This document shows, one piece after another, positions 1 to 11,845 of a stretch of DNA of 64,000 nt (positions are counted from its first letter, which is position 1; every line of letters begins with the position of its first letter). The DNA comes from Panicum virgatum (taxonomy: Eukaryota; Streptophyta; Magnoliopsida; Poales; Poaceae): NCBI RefSeq assembly GCF_016808335.1, contig NC_053150.1:46961607-47025606 (forward strand). Reading direction: 5' to 3'. The notes below the pieces were generated by a model. The model was not told the origin of the DNA. It searched no databases and worked only from the letters and a program-made list of their open reading frames with translations. Both the position numbers and the translations under genes were made by a program.

Positions 1-3000
1 TCTTTGTTTTGTCGAAACCTTTCATCGTTGAGCTCGATCCCTTCCTAAATTGTTTCCCGCCTGATCTCCCGATACCCTGAAGAACCGAGCCTGATATCTA
101 AATCTCCCGCTATCCCATCTCCGTTTTAGCCCTTGTCCCACACGTCACGCGCGACCGGCGCGCGTGCGCGACCGGCCACGGTCGGCACCGCAAATCCCGC
201 CCCATCTCTTTCTTTTTCTCTCCCTCTCTCCCTTCTTTTTCTTTTTTTTTCTCTTTTCCATTTTTCCTCCCTTTTTCTTTTTCCTCCTCCTCCCTTCCCT
301 CTCTTCTTCCTCCCTGCTCTCTGCCGCGCGCCGCACCCCGCCCCGCTCGGCCATGACCACGCGCCGCGTTGCTGCGCCCACTGGCCCGCCGCGCCACGCG
401 CCCCGCGCACGCCGCTCCTGCCCCGCACACTGCGCACCTGAGCACCGCCGCTGCCCGCGCCGCGGCACACGCGCACGACCGCCGAGCCGCGACGTCGCCA
501 CACGCGCGCTCATGCACGCACACGGGCTTGCCACTGTATGGCCGCACCGCCTGCCGTGGCGCCGCTGCGTGCCCCGCCGAGCCAGTCCACGCACGTGGAC
601 CGCGTGCCCGGAGCGCTGCCGCGCCGCCCGCCACTGCCAGGCTGCCCGCACGCGCACGCCGCGGCCTCGCCGCCCGCGCCACCTCGCTGCGCCCCGCCCC
701 GCTCAGCGCCGCTTGCGCGCACGCGCACACGGAGCACCGGGCTGTGGCGAACGCGCCAGGCCGCAACGCTGGGAGCTCCGCCGAGCCCACGTGCGTGCCT
801 GGCCGCGCCGCGCGTCGCCCGCCGCTGCCCTGTCCGGCCGCACAGCGCGGCACTGCTCGCCGCCTCGACACCCGCGCTACCGCCGCACACCACTCCGCGA
901 CGAACGGACGGGGCCGGAGCGCCATTACTACGACCCGTGCTGCTCGCCGGCCGCCTCACCCACCCTTACCTACCCCGCTCCGCCTCGCCGACCTAGCACG
1001 CCTATAAAAGGGGCGCCGGCGCCGCTCCTCCACACCCCAAGCCGCCACAGCCACCGCCGCCTCCCCTCCTCAGTGCCAGAGCCGCCGCCACGCTCCATTA
1101 GCGTCGCCGCTGCCAGCCCGAGATGCCCCGCTCCCTCGCCGCGCCCCAGGCCGAGGTGAGCCGGGGAATCGAATCCCCACACCCCCTAGCCCCCTTTCCC
1201 CCTCACCCCCGGCCGCCGCCGTGGTCCAGAACGGCCGAATCGGCCGCCGCCGACGCACGGGGGGCGCCTCCCCTATTTCCCGTGGAGGAGGGAGGAAGGG
1301 GATGGCAATTTTGCCAATAGCCCCCCACTTCCCTCTATTACTTAAAGGGCCCTTCCACTTATTGTTTTTATTCAAAAAGACACCTGCCCTTTACTCTATT
1401 TTCAAAATAAACCCTTTCCACATATAAACAAAATTCTAAATACATCCTAAGACCTTTCCAGAATAACCCAGATATTTCCAAAAATTACAACCAGGCCCCT
1501 ACCTCCAGATTAATTACAACTAGGCCCTTGACCCCTTATCCGACCCACGAACCTTTATAAAATCTATTATTTTATGCACCAAACGAACTCTGATCGGCCC
1601 GAAACTTTACCACGCCTTTCTTTACCTAGTTTCGGCAATGCTATTAGGAAACCACATGAAAACACTACTCTAAACTCCGTATCTTAATCATTCCCGATTC
1701 GAGCTCAACGATAAAACTTTTATTTCCTTTTCTTGATTATGTGTTTGTTTGTGCGTGTCGTAGACCACGGTGTGAACGAAGGAGAGCCCGTTGATAAGCA
1801 GTGCTGCGAGCCCGTGAACGAGGACCAGCTTCGCGACCCCGAGCCCGAAGGACAGTGCTTCGACCAGGATCTCCCCGAAGGCTTCGAAGACGGCAAGTTC
1901 AATCCCGCCCTTTGATGCATGCTTTTGTCCTAGCTTTTTATAAACACGACCCATTGACCTAGTTTAGAAAATTGCATGTATTTTGCTTGCTGAAAACACG
2001 GTTGGATAGCCACCCCTTGATTTGTTATGATCATTCCTTGACCACCTAGATTAATGTCTGATTTTTGTTTGGACGTTAATCACTATTAGAACGCTTAGGA
2101 TCTTACATACAATATAACTTGTTTCATAAAGAAAAGGTGTGTGTGTGGGAAGGGATAAAACTGGATTTTTGAAAGATGAGTCTAGACGGGATGGATGGCA
2201 TTTCGGTGTGACTTGCCATTTGGTGTGCTCGTGTCGGTGTGGCAGGGCAAGGAAGGGAGATATCCATCTTGTCACAACTAAGGACCGAGTTGGGTTACAT
2301 CTCACTTAACTCCACTTTCGTGCAAACCACTCGACCGTTGAATGGGCAACGGCTTAGCATAAATCCCACTATCTAGTTTGATAGCCATCAGGAGAGCTGA
2401 GAGCAACGGGTGACTAAGGAGAAGGGATAAGCCCCATGTGACTTATGCCCCGGTGAAACCCAGATGAACGGTCGATGACCCCTTGGTGCATCCTGTGATG
2501 GCTAGTCAGGTCTAGCTAAGGTGGGTAATGGCTTTGTTGGGATCTGCACCGACACTAAGGTGATCGAGTTGCGGTACCCCGCTTGTGGGTAAAGTTGCAC
2601 ACCTCTGCAGAGTTAAGAATCTATTCGAATAGTCCATGCCCACGGTATTGGGTGAGTTATGGTGTGGTCTCACAACTAGTGTTTACTTTGGGATGGGTTG
2701 GCGTGAGTTGTTTTGGAAATGTGTCCGGCAGTTGTGCCGTGTGCTACGATGAATGAGGAGTCTGGTAGCATGTTAAAACTTGGATCCTATGCGGATCAAC
2801 CCTTTGTGTCACGCGGAACAAGAAAACTGGTTTTGGAAAATGCTTTCTTTCAAATGAACCCTTACATAAAATATTGCTTTCCACAAATTAAACCCTGGCC
2901 TTATCTTTGATTTATCCTGTGCATTATACTCTGTTTATAACCCCCCTCCGTGGGTGCGGTTGGACGCTGAGTACGTTTGTACTCACCCCACTCCTAATTT

Positions 3001-3300
3001 TTACAGAAGAAGATCCAGACTTCGTTCCGGACGACGTCGAGTAGGGTACCGTCCTGCACCCAGCCTTGCCTGTGGATTGGGACACCCGCAGGAGATACCG
3101 CATGGCGCAAGACTCTGATGAATTTCTTTTTGTTTTTAATATCGTTACGTGTGTGTGGATTGTAATCCTCGCGATAGTGGCGCTTTTATGCTCACTACCG
3201 CGTAGAGTTGTACGGTAATGAACCATCTGATGTAATAAATGTGTCGTCAGCCTCCTGGGACTGATGTTTGTGACACATTTAAGTCTTCTCTTATGAGGGG
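1..3300 (+). mobile_element. LTR-like retrotransposon block (gypsy, Tekay-type suspected), truncated
   Basis: The stretch has the layout of a long grass gypsy LTR: a pyrimidine tract (about 205-310), very CpG-rich sequence to about 1100, a TATA box near 1001-1010 followed by CACACC/CCGCC-rich leader, then AT-richer sequence with a short acidic reading frame (1733-1915) and a tail ending near TGTGACACATTTAAGTC (about 3272). The many long overlapping frames in 110-1159 exist because GC-rich DNA lacks stops; none resembles a protein. The left end is outside the window and the right end appears cut where the next element begins (about 3290-3320). Assignment to a Tekay/Del-like family is inference from general organisation, not from a coding domain. 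Confidence 0.5.
1001..1010 (+). promoter_or_regulatory. TATA box of the LTR-like block
   Basis: The sequence CCTATAAAAGG lies between a CpG-rich upstream region and a CACC/CCGCC-rich leader, as expected for the promoter of a plant LTR. Transcription would run to the right. Activity cannot be judged from sequence. Confidence 0.5.
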
Positions 3301-3317
3301 ACATTTCAGGCTGCCTC

Positions 3318-5882
3318 CTGGACCGCCTCCTGCACCTGGGCATCTAGTGCCGCCTGAGCCGCCTCCAGCTGGCGGGTCTTCACTTGGAGTGAGGCCTCCT
3401 TCCGCGCCGCTGACTCCTTCAGGGTCTTAAGACACTCGCGCTAGCATGCAAGGGCCTATTCCATGCTGGTGGTGAAGGATTCCCGCCGTGCAAGGGACTT
3501 CCTCTCCTCCTCGAGCTCCATCTCGGCAACTGCCTGCTGGCTGGCGGTCTCCTGCAGCTCCTGGCGCCATTGATGCAGGGACTCGGAGAGTTTGTTGAGC
3601 TCCTTCTTGCGGACCTCGAGTCCCTGGCTGCGAGACTCGAGTTCGGATCCCTGGGCCGCAAAGCTGGCCTCCTTTTTGGCAATAGCAACCTCCCGCCGCT
3701 CCAGGGCTTTCTCCCGTCCCGCCGCCCCGAGCTCCCGGTCGAACACCTTCCGGAGCCCTTTCCTGTAGGACTCAAGGTCGGCCTCAAGCTCGGACCGGGC
3801 GGCGGCGGCATAGGAGGCCTCGGCCTTCATGCGCTCCTCTAGGCAGATGTGCCAGTCACCGAGGCACTGACGCTCGCTCTCTAGAGCTGCCCACTCCCGT
3901 CGGAATGCTGCCTCAGCGGTAGAGGTCGCCTCTTCTATCGTCCGTCGGACCCGGACCAGCACCCGGGGGAGGGGAACCGCATCCTCCTCTGGGGGACCCT
4001 GCAAGAGCCGCCTACCAGAGACCACCTCCAGCTCTTCCTCTGCTGTAGGTTGGGAGCTGGGGGTGGGGACATCTGGCACAGACGTCGGGCCCTCGGGTAC
4101 CGAGGTGCTCGCCGTTGCTTCGTCCGCTGCTGCTGTGCTCGCCGTCGCAAAGCCCGGTGTCGGTGCGTCTGCTGCCGTAGCCGGGGCCTCGGGGGCCACC
4201 GCGTCGGGCATTGCTGCGCCTGGCACTGGTGCATCTGCCGCCGCCGCGTTGGGCGCCATCGGGTTAGCAGAGGTCGCCGCACCCGAGCTCCCCACATCTG
4301 CCGTCGCTTCCGCCGTTGCGGCCAAGGCACCGGTCGCCTGGATCCCCGCTGACGAGCCAGCGGCGGCGAAAGAGCTGCCCGGGCGAGAGGCCCTGGCAAA
4401 CGAAGAGAAGAAGCTCTTCAGCAAAAAGCGAAGCATCAGGAATAAGAGGAGTGAACGGAAGAACACTTACCCCGAAGCGCCGGGTCTCCAGCGTCCACGG
4501 AGGCCGGGCGACCGCTACTGCCATGGCTGCGGTGGAGGTGCACCTCGTGGCTGCTGCTGTTGCCCTTGTGGTGGCGAAGGTCGTGGAGGTTGTTGCTGCG
4601 GCTGCTGCCGCCGGGAAGAGGCACCTCCCGGCGGTGGTAGTGGCGGCGCAGCTACACCAGGGGTCCCACGTGAGCCAGGGGCCCGGGAGCTATCCTTGCC
4701 CGCGTCCTCAGTGGCCCTCTGACGCTTTGCGCGCGGGCTCCATAACTGGGGTCCCGTCACTATGGTGCAACCTGCGCCAGCTCACCTCCTCCGGCGATGC
4801 GCCGGAGCTGCTTCGGGCCTGGCTGGGAGCGCTCGCGGTGGAGCTACCAACCACGGCCTGCTTGCCCTTGGCAGAAGGGCCAGACCCTGCGGCGCTCAGC
4901 ACGGCCTGTTCCTCGGACGCACTGGGGATTCGGATCCCACGGTCTGGGTCGCCCCCAGTTTGGCGCGCTGCTAGCCCACCGTCGTCGAGGGTCGGCAGAG
5001 TGGCTAGCACCGCAGCCCTCAGGCTCGAGTCCTCGTAGAGGGGAACGACGCCCTGAGGGAGGATCAGGTGCTCCGGGACGAAGATCTCCCCCGTCACCAC
5101 CCGCACCATGACCTCCAGGCCTTACTGGGTCAGATCGCTGCCCTCCCCGCGGTGGGTCCTGCTGTAGTCTTGGAGTCCGGTGAAGCTCCAGGCAGGACGC
5201 GGCCGCTGCTTCAGAGGGGCGATCCGGCGCTTTAGGAAGTCCTCGAGCACGTGCAGCGAGGTGAGGCCGCTCTCCACCAGCATCCTGATCTTACTCAGCA
5301 CGGGGTCAAACTCCGACGGCAGGGACAGCTTGGCCCTCCAGGACTGGCGGTCGGAGGCGGGTCCCTCGGTCAGCATGAAGAGGCGCTCGTTGCCTTCGGT
5401 GGTGGTGATCACCCACTCCTTGTGCCAATCCTCCCACTTCCCGCCAGTAAGCCCGGGATATAGGGCGTCTGCAGATCGCTCCTTGTCTGGAAGTAGTACG
5501 CCCCCACTTCATCCTTGCTCTTCCCGGACTTCACCAGGACAAAGAAGTGGTGGAAGAGAATGATGCAGGGCCGCACCCCCACAAACATCTCGCATAGGTG
5601 GACGAAGATCGACGTCAGAAGGATGGAGTGGGGCATGAGATGCTGGAGTTGGAGGCTGAAATCCTCCAGCAGTAGCAGGAAGAACGAAGAAATCCGAAGC
5701 CCCACGCCGGTGAAAATGTGCGAAATAAACAGCACAAATTCCCCGGCGCGCAGATCGCTGAGGGGAACCGAGCCTGCTCGAATTCCCCAGGCAGTCTCCT
5801 GTGGACTCCGCCCAAGCAGGCGGCGCACCACATTCAGTTCCGCCTCTGTTTGGAAACGATGGGGACGAATGAGGGACGCCAT
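3318..5882 (-). pseudogene. Antisense accessory ORF of a Tat-lineage gypsy element (putative gypsy-type transposon domain), broken
   Basis: Read on the minus strand from an ATG at 5880-5882, the product starts MASLIRPHRFQTEAE and continues with the pattern found in plant proteins annotated as putative gypsy-type transposon (Pfam Transposase_28), including a hydrophobic stretch near 5620-5720. A frameshift near 5445 moves the frame to 5122-5412, another break follows near 5115, then 4708-5109 continues. After that comes an Ala/Pro/Thr-rich linker (about 4000-4400) and a long Glu/Arg/Lys-rich coiled coil (about 3318-4000) with an in-frame stop near 3454. In Tat-lineage elements an extra ORF between pol and the 3' LTR is often antisense; the LTR at 6530-7555 reads the opposite way, which fits. 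Function of such ORFs is unknown. Several lesions make this copy inactive. Confidence 0.65.
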
Positions 5883-6529
5883 CTTGCTATGGAGGCGAGG
5901 AACAATCTGCGCAGAAGAGCAAGGGGCGGGGAGGATCGAAGGCAAAGGGGCGCAAAGGTTTGGAAGGAAGAAGGCGAATGCGGAAAAATAACCGCGGTAT
6001 GCGGTTCGGCCCTTTATAAAGCCTGATCCATCTGGCGCGCCCCAGAACCGTCACTGGAAGCAAAGCGACGCTCACGCTTGGTGTTAGCCGCCCGGTCCAT
6101 GACAAAGGGGCCCAGGCCCGCCTGTCAGGAGAGGCGGGTAACAAACGAATGTGTGGATTGGCGGGATTTGAACCGCCGCGCGCACGCGGGGAACGAGGCG
6201 GAAACCGAACCGACGCGCATGTACGAGCGCTGACAGGGTCAGACCTTTCGGGAACCGCGCTGGCGGAAAAGAATTCCTTTTACCCCGGCGGCAGTAGTGC
6301 CGAGCGTCGTACGCGTGACTAGGCGCACCACTGTGCGTGGGGGCCTTGAGTCAGTGAGCCGTAGCGACGTGATAGGCTAGTAGGGAACCCGATGGATGGT
6401 CAAAGCCGGACAAGATTCCTACAGCGCGCACAGTCTAACGCTAGAGGCTTCAAGTTATGCAGAGCTAGATCACAGTAGTGGCCCCACCTGCGGGTTCGTA
6501 GCCTTTCCCAAGGTGGGCCCGGGGGCCAC

Positions 6530-7555
6530 TGTCGGTACCCTATAGCAGGGATACCCACTCCTACTGCAGCAAGGCAGGACTCGCGTAGTCATCCATAACT
6601 ACGCCCCTCGAAGCAGCCGGGCCCCAGGGGTCCTGCTCTTACCTCACCGGGCCAACGGCCCCGGACCCATTCCCCGCTCTGGGAACGCGTCCGGTGACGC
6701 CACGTGTCCCTGAGGTGGGGAAACTCCGCGCCAATAGCCGAGGGCTCGGACCCCCCATATGGGTCCGGGACCTCCCCGCGTCCGTCCGGACCTCCCATGC
6801 GCGTAAAACCAATATACCGCAGGGGCGGGGTCCGGGGGCGCCACGTGTCCCGCAGGCGCAGGCGCGGGCTGTAGACTGCATATTACCGAGGTACACAGTG
6901 CAGCCGCATGCGCCGCATCCGCGCAGAGCCCGTCTGCCGCATTAAATGGATACGACGGCACGGTACCCTTTCATCATACCGCCTACGCCGCAAGCTACAC
7001 GGCCCGTTCAGCTACGCGGCAGTCTACGGCAAGCTGCGCCGCAAGCTACGCCCTAGCGCCGTTTCGACAAGACAGGGCATGGCTATGCCGGACGGAAGAT
7101 TCCCACGGGCAAAGTAAGAAAATCCCGGAATAAGATCTTTCCCAGACGTAGCATCATAATAGCGCTAGGCTATTCGTATTAAATACAACATCGTTGGGCC
7201 CACCTGTCAGGGACTCAACGGCCATGTACGTGCCTCTCTTGAGATATAAAAGAGAGGCGCTCGCTGCACACTCTAGACTCACTCGACACTCTCTAAGGCC
7301 AAGTAAAGCCAGACACAACACAAGCTCGGATTCACTCCGAACAATCCCATTCTCAACCTCTTGAGAGCACAAGCAATACAACACACAGTGAACGTAGGGT
7401 ATTACGCTCTGGCGGCCTGAACCACTCTAAACCGACTGTGTTCATCGTGTTCTTATATCTAGATTGGACTAATCCTAGCTAACCCCCGAGTACTCACCCT
7501 CTGGGTTTAGGCGGGTGCACTACGCCACCCGACTGTGGGTTTGCACACCACGACA
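6530..7555 (+). mobile_element. 3' LTR of a Tat-type gypsy element (TGTCGGTACC family)
   Basis: The LTR opens with TGTCGGTACC and closes with CCACGACA. It is directly preceded by a purine-rich tract (6512-6526, GGTGGGCCCGGGGG) that fits a polypurine tract. A TATA box (GATATAAAAG, about 7243) and the conserved end GGCGGGTGC..CGCCACCCGACTGTGGG (7511-7540) match two solo LTRs at 13349-14580 and 59895-60957. Because internal sequence with the accessory ORF lies to its left, this is a 3' LTR rather than a solo LTR; the 5' LTR and pol are missing. Confidence 0.75.
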
Positions 7556-10552
7556 GGGTTATTTCTTTAAAGGTTTCTATTTACTCGATCGAGTTGATAT
7601 GTAGTTCTTTGTAAATCTATATTTCGTAATATACTGTCAGTCTTCTTAATTTCTCTCAAATATGTCAACATTTTTTAAAAAAACTTCTTTTAATTTATGA
7701 GACACTCCAATAATACATTTTCAGGTCCAGCTTAATTCTTTTTATGAAAAAAGTCAAACCTTGTGTTTGATTCTCTCTGCGTCAATTATTAGGTTGGTCG
7801 GCAATACATGCAGGTCTCTTCATTTCGTCCTATATCATTTTAAAAATTCCAAACTATAAATAAACTAACTTGAATAAGAGACACTCATTGGTATTTTTTC
7901 TTTTCGCTCTTCATTATTTCTTATCAGTCGGTATACAATTATTCGATCTGTTGCACGTGTACTTCTGAAGCTTAACGCACGCACAAATCGGATCAGCTGA
8001 TCGGCGCCAGAAGTTTCGGTCAGAAATTTATTAGATTAGATGGCCTATAAGTTGGTTGTGCCCAATTCAAGAGCTGTCTCAGTGAACTGCATTCTTCCAT
8101 CCTTCTAGGCAAATAATTTATTTTTCTTCAGCTTCTTGTGCTGCCAACTCATAAACTTTCTTGTCTAATTTTTCCCTTTAAACTACACAAATAAGCTTGT
8201 CAACAGTGACGATCAAAAGTTAAAAGTTTACTCTTCATATAAGTTCATCCAAATCCAGTTGAATTTCTGCACAAAAATGCTACTACCATTTCGAAAAGCA
8301 GACAGCGCACAAAACAAACTCCAGTCACTTTCATCGAAACCAATCCTTCCACTAATACATCGTTGCAACTTGCAACTTGACACACACAGCAGACAGAGCA
8401 GCTAACTGAAAAACCGCACAAGTGGAAGTATAATACTGGCCCTGCCTATCTAATCCCCTACTGCAATTAGGTGTCAGCAGTCAGCAAAGATTAATTCCAG
8501 CTCCATCATCTCCATGATTCTCCTCACATGCGGCTCATCGTGGGGAGCGGATCAACCCCGAGCAGCAGCCAATGATGCCTGCACTAAACAATGGCGGTAC
8601 GGTGCTGGTTCGCCGGAGGAATGAAAGGTTTGCACGGGCAGCACCGCAGCAGCTGCTAGTCTACTACTGCTAGCTGTACTAGCAATTCAGGATACTGTGG
8701 GCTGATGGGCTACTGACAACTGACACCATTTGTTAGCTCCACGCAGGCGTGTGTGCGTGGTTTTTAACAAGTCCTTGCAGGCTCTGCACCTGTGTGCTGT
8801 ACATGCAGAGGGAGGCAGGGAGCTGTATGCGCGATGCTTCCAGGCAGCTTCGGTTCCTGATCGCTCGACTCCAAACGGGGTTCTCTGCATCGTTTGACAA
8901 AATACAGTCCAATTAAAAAGATGACAAGCAATAGTGTGCTGTATTCGCGGTGATGCGTGGATCAGCTATTAGTTTCGTCGATGGTGATTCAGAACTGACG
9001 AATAAAGGATCAGGTTGCTGTTATCACTGATGACAACGAGTTCAGTTCTTGCTAGTCCCCATCATCGGCACGTACATATCTCTGCAACTTATTGCAAAAA
9101 CTTCAACCTTTTGTTTTGCGATAGATGCCTGTGCTGGCATTAGCATCCAGCTGCTCGGTGTGCAGACAATTGACAACAACCCGCTTCAGATTCTTCTGGG
9201 CAGGGGCGCATCGAGACCGAAACAAACGGCGAACTGCACGCCCCCCGCGAAATTTGCGTACGACGCATCCCATCAAAATCTCCAAAATCTCTTGCCATTT
9301 TGGCTTCTTCCTTGAACAAAAACCGCTTGGCATTTGCGAGGCCAAAGCATGTACTAGCTCCTAGATTAGCCACTGTGCTGAAAGCCTGATGAAATCGCAT
9401 CCAAACACCACTGTTTCTTCAGATCCATTGCACCGTATGATTGATGGGTTCTTCTGCAATGGGATCCCTGCTCCCTTCCGCTCGTGGAAACCCCGCCTTT
9501 GCCTCCTCGAGCTCCACGCCCGGCCATCTTTTTTTTAGCATAATTTTTTTCGAGCAGCTAGTACTGCACATAGGAGCAGGGGCTTTGCTTTGTTTTTGCG
9601 TAATCCAACTCATCGCAGGATTAGTGGATCGGCAACCGCGCGTGTTTTATTCTAATCACCAGCAGGGGAGGAGCACTTCACGCCAAACCCAAAAGGTTGC
9701 GCTCTGCATACAGTGGCACACTCCCATTGGTGGAGTGTGAATGAACATGTCAGGCTACTTTATTTGGTTGCAAACAAGATGTCAAGAACTGTGTTTCAGT
9801 CTTTCAGAGCTTTGTTAGCAGGACGAAGCTACAGAGATGCGTAGTTTCATCATCAGAGTTTTAACAGCAAAGGAATTGCAGAGGCGACTGACCAAATACT
9901 ATGGAGCAGGAAATATAATGCCAAATTAGTAAGGTCTTCTGTGGCAACTGTCAGCTAATAAGATCTCCATTTGGAGTATAATTTAGTTTCTTTCTCAAGT
10001 GTGGTGGAATCTCTTTATGTGAAAGGAGGTTCATCTATAGTTTTTCATAGAAAAAAAATACTTGGGTTCACAGTTCACTTGAGTTCGAGTTTCAAGTTCA
10101 GAGTTTTTGACCCAGCATGGATGCTTGTATTTTTATAGTCTAATTTTTTTTCAGTGGTAGACAAAACCCATCGTTAGCTTCGTTAAGTCAAGATTTTACT
10201 GTTACAGGTCATCGTTGGATCTTGATCTAATGGTAGGGGACCCAGTGTTAAGATGGTCGCAAAATGGTCTGACTGTGTGCAAACGGACAACCCTAAAAAG
10301 AGATCTTTTTTCTGTGATGAAAAAAAGAAGATTATTTCAAAAGCAGGAGGGCGCTGTCAGTGTCTCTTCCCCTCCTATATCTTCCCTGCAAACCCTCCTC
10401 GCCTCTTCATTCGTTTGGTGCCTCCCCTCCCTTGCGCTTGCGCGGTTGCTCCCGCTCACTATTCTTAGCCCAGCGCCAGGCTCCAACACTTCCCGGCCGT
10501 GCACGGCGTGCGAACCCACGGCTGCCCCGCGCGCCCGTGCCGGCCATCAGCC
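7556..10552. other. Intergenic DNA, upstream region of the AGC kinase gene
   Basis: AT-rich sequence with only short frames that lack protein-like composition. No LTR, TIR pair or RNA gene was recognised. The last few hundred bases should contain the promoter and 5' leader of the kinase gene; a CCTATATCTTCC motif near 10374 is a possible TATA region. Confidence 0.5.
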
Positions 10553-11845
10553 ATGGACATCGACCTCGACCGGGCGCGCGCGCTGCGCGTCCTCGGCCGG
10601 GGTGCCATGGGCACCGTGTTCCTCGTCGCCGACGGCCCCTCGGCGGCCTCCTCGCGCCCCGACCGCTACGCCCTCAAGGCCTTCGACAAGCGCTCCGCCA
10701 AGCCCGACGCCGACCGCCGCGCGCGGTGGGAGATCAACGTGCTCTCCCGCCTCGCGCACCCGCACCTCCCGTCCCTCCTCGGCTTCACCGAGACGGACGA
10801 CCTCCTCGCCTGGGCCGTCCCCTACTGCTCCGGCGGCGACCTCAACGAGCTCCGGTACTCGCTCCCCGACCGCATCTTCTCCCCCGCCGCCATACGCTTC
10901 TACATTGCCGAGATCGTCTCCGCGATCGCCGAGCTCCACGCCGCCGGCGTCGTGTACCGCGACCTCAAGCCGGAGAACGTGCTCCTCCGCGCCGACGGCC
11001 ACGTCATCCTCACCGACTTCGACCTCTCCCGCCTCCTGCACCACCGGCCCACGTCCGCGTCCTCTTCGCCCTCGCCGCCTCCGCCGCCGTCGCACCGCGG
11101 CCACAACCGCCGGGCGCGCGTCGCCGCCCGCAGCGACTCCCTTGTCGGCCAGGCCAAGTCCAGGCCCCCTCAGCCGTGGTCCGCGCCGTCGCCGTCGCCG
11201 CGCCAGCAGCTCCAGAACCTGGTCCGGTACCTGATGGGGAGCGACGGAGCCCTAGCCAAGAAGACCAAGTCGGCGCGGGTGTCGCCGGTGAGCCGGAAGC
11301 CCGGGAGCTTCGGCGGCAGCGCCGGCGCGGGCGCGTGGGGCAAGTCCTTCTCCTTCGTCGGCACGGAGGAGTACGTGGCGCCGGAGATGGTGCGCGGCGA
11401 GGGCCACGGGTTCGCCGTGGACTGGTGGGCGGTCGGCGTGCTGGTCTACGAGATGGCGTTCGGCCGGACGCCGTTCAAGGGCCAGAACCGGAAGGAGACG
11501 TTCCGGAACGTGCTGCACAAGGAGCTGGAGTTCCCGGGGGACAGCCGGCGGCGGATGCCGGAGCTCACCGACCTCGTCTCGCGCCTGCTGGAGCGGGACC
11601 CGAGGAGGAGGCTCGGGTACGCCGGCGGCGCCGACGAGATCCGCGAGCACCCGTTCTTCGCCGGCGTGGCGTGGGACATGCTCACGGAGGTGTCCCGGCC
11701 GCCCTACATTCCGCCACCGGCGGACGAGGGTCTCGCGGCCGGCGAGGGGTTCGACGTGAGAGATCACTTCAGGAACCTCCACCAGCCACCGCCTCCGAAG
11801 GCCACGTCGTCGGACGCCTCGTCGGACTTCTCGTCGGAGTTCTGA
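10553..11845 (+). CDS. AGC-VIII serine/threonine protein kinase, UNICORN (UCN/UCNL)-like
   Basis: An intronless gene for a 430-residue plant AGC-VIII kinase. Visible motifs: glycine loop LGRGAMGTVF (14-23), catalytic Lys in YALKAF (K42), PYCSGGDL hinge (91-97), YRDLKPEN (135-142, Asp137), the DFD motif that replaces DFG in this family (155-157), a long Ser/Pro/Arg-rich insertion before the activation loop (about 160-265) containing KKTKSARVSPV, the activation segment SFVGTEEYVAPE (267-278) and DWWAVGVL. The order and the SARV insertion match Arabidopsis UCN/UCNL (AGC2 subgroup), which restrain planar growth of ovule tissues and petals. The tail ends SDFSSEF and lacks the classic FxxF PIF motif. 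The ATG at 10553 was preferred over the in-frame 10499 ATG because family alignments begin just before the glycine loop. Codon use is strongly GC-biased, usual for intronless grass genes. It appears intact. Confidence 0.93.
   Translation: MDIDLDRARALRVLGRGAMGTVFLVADGPSAASSRPDRYALKAFDKRSAKPDADRRARWEINVLSRLAHPHLPSLLGFTETDDLLAWAVPYCSGGDLNELRYSLPDRIFSPAAIRFYIAEIVSAIAELHAAGVVYRDLKPENVLLRADGHVILTDFDLSRLLHHRPTSASSSPSPPPPPSHRGHNRRARVAARSDSLVGQAKSRPPQPWSAPSPSPRQQLQNLVRYLMGSDGALAKKTKSARVSPVSRKPGSFGGSAGAGAWGKSFSFVGTEEYVAPEMVRGEGHGFAVDWWAVGVLVYEMAFGRTPFKGQNRKETFRNVLHKELEFPGDSRRRMPELTDLVSRLLERDPRRRLGYAGGADEIREHPFFAGVAWDMLTEVSRPPYIPPPADEGLAAGEGFDVRDHFRNLHQPPPPKATSSDASSDFSSEF

Noticed and set aside
110..1159. 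Several overlapping frames of 100-330 codons on both strands
   Set aside because: Extreme GC content removes stop codons; products are Arg/Ala/Pro-rich in every frame and match no family. The context is an LTR-like promoter region.
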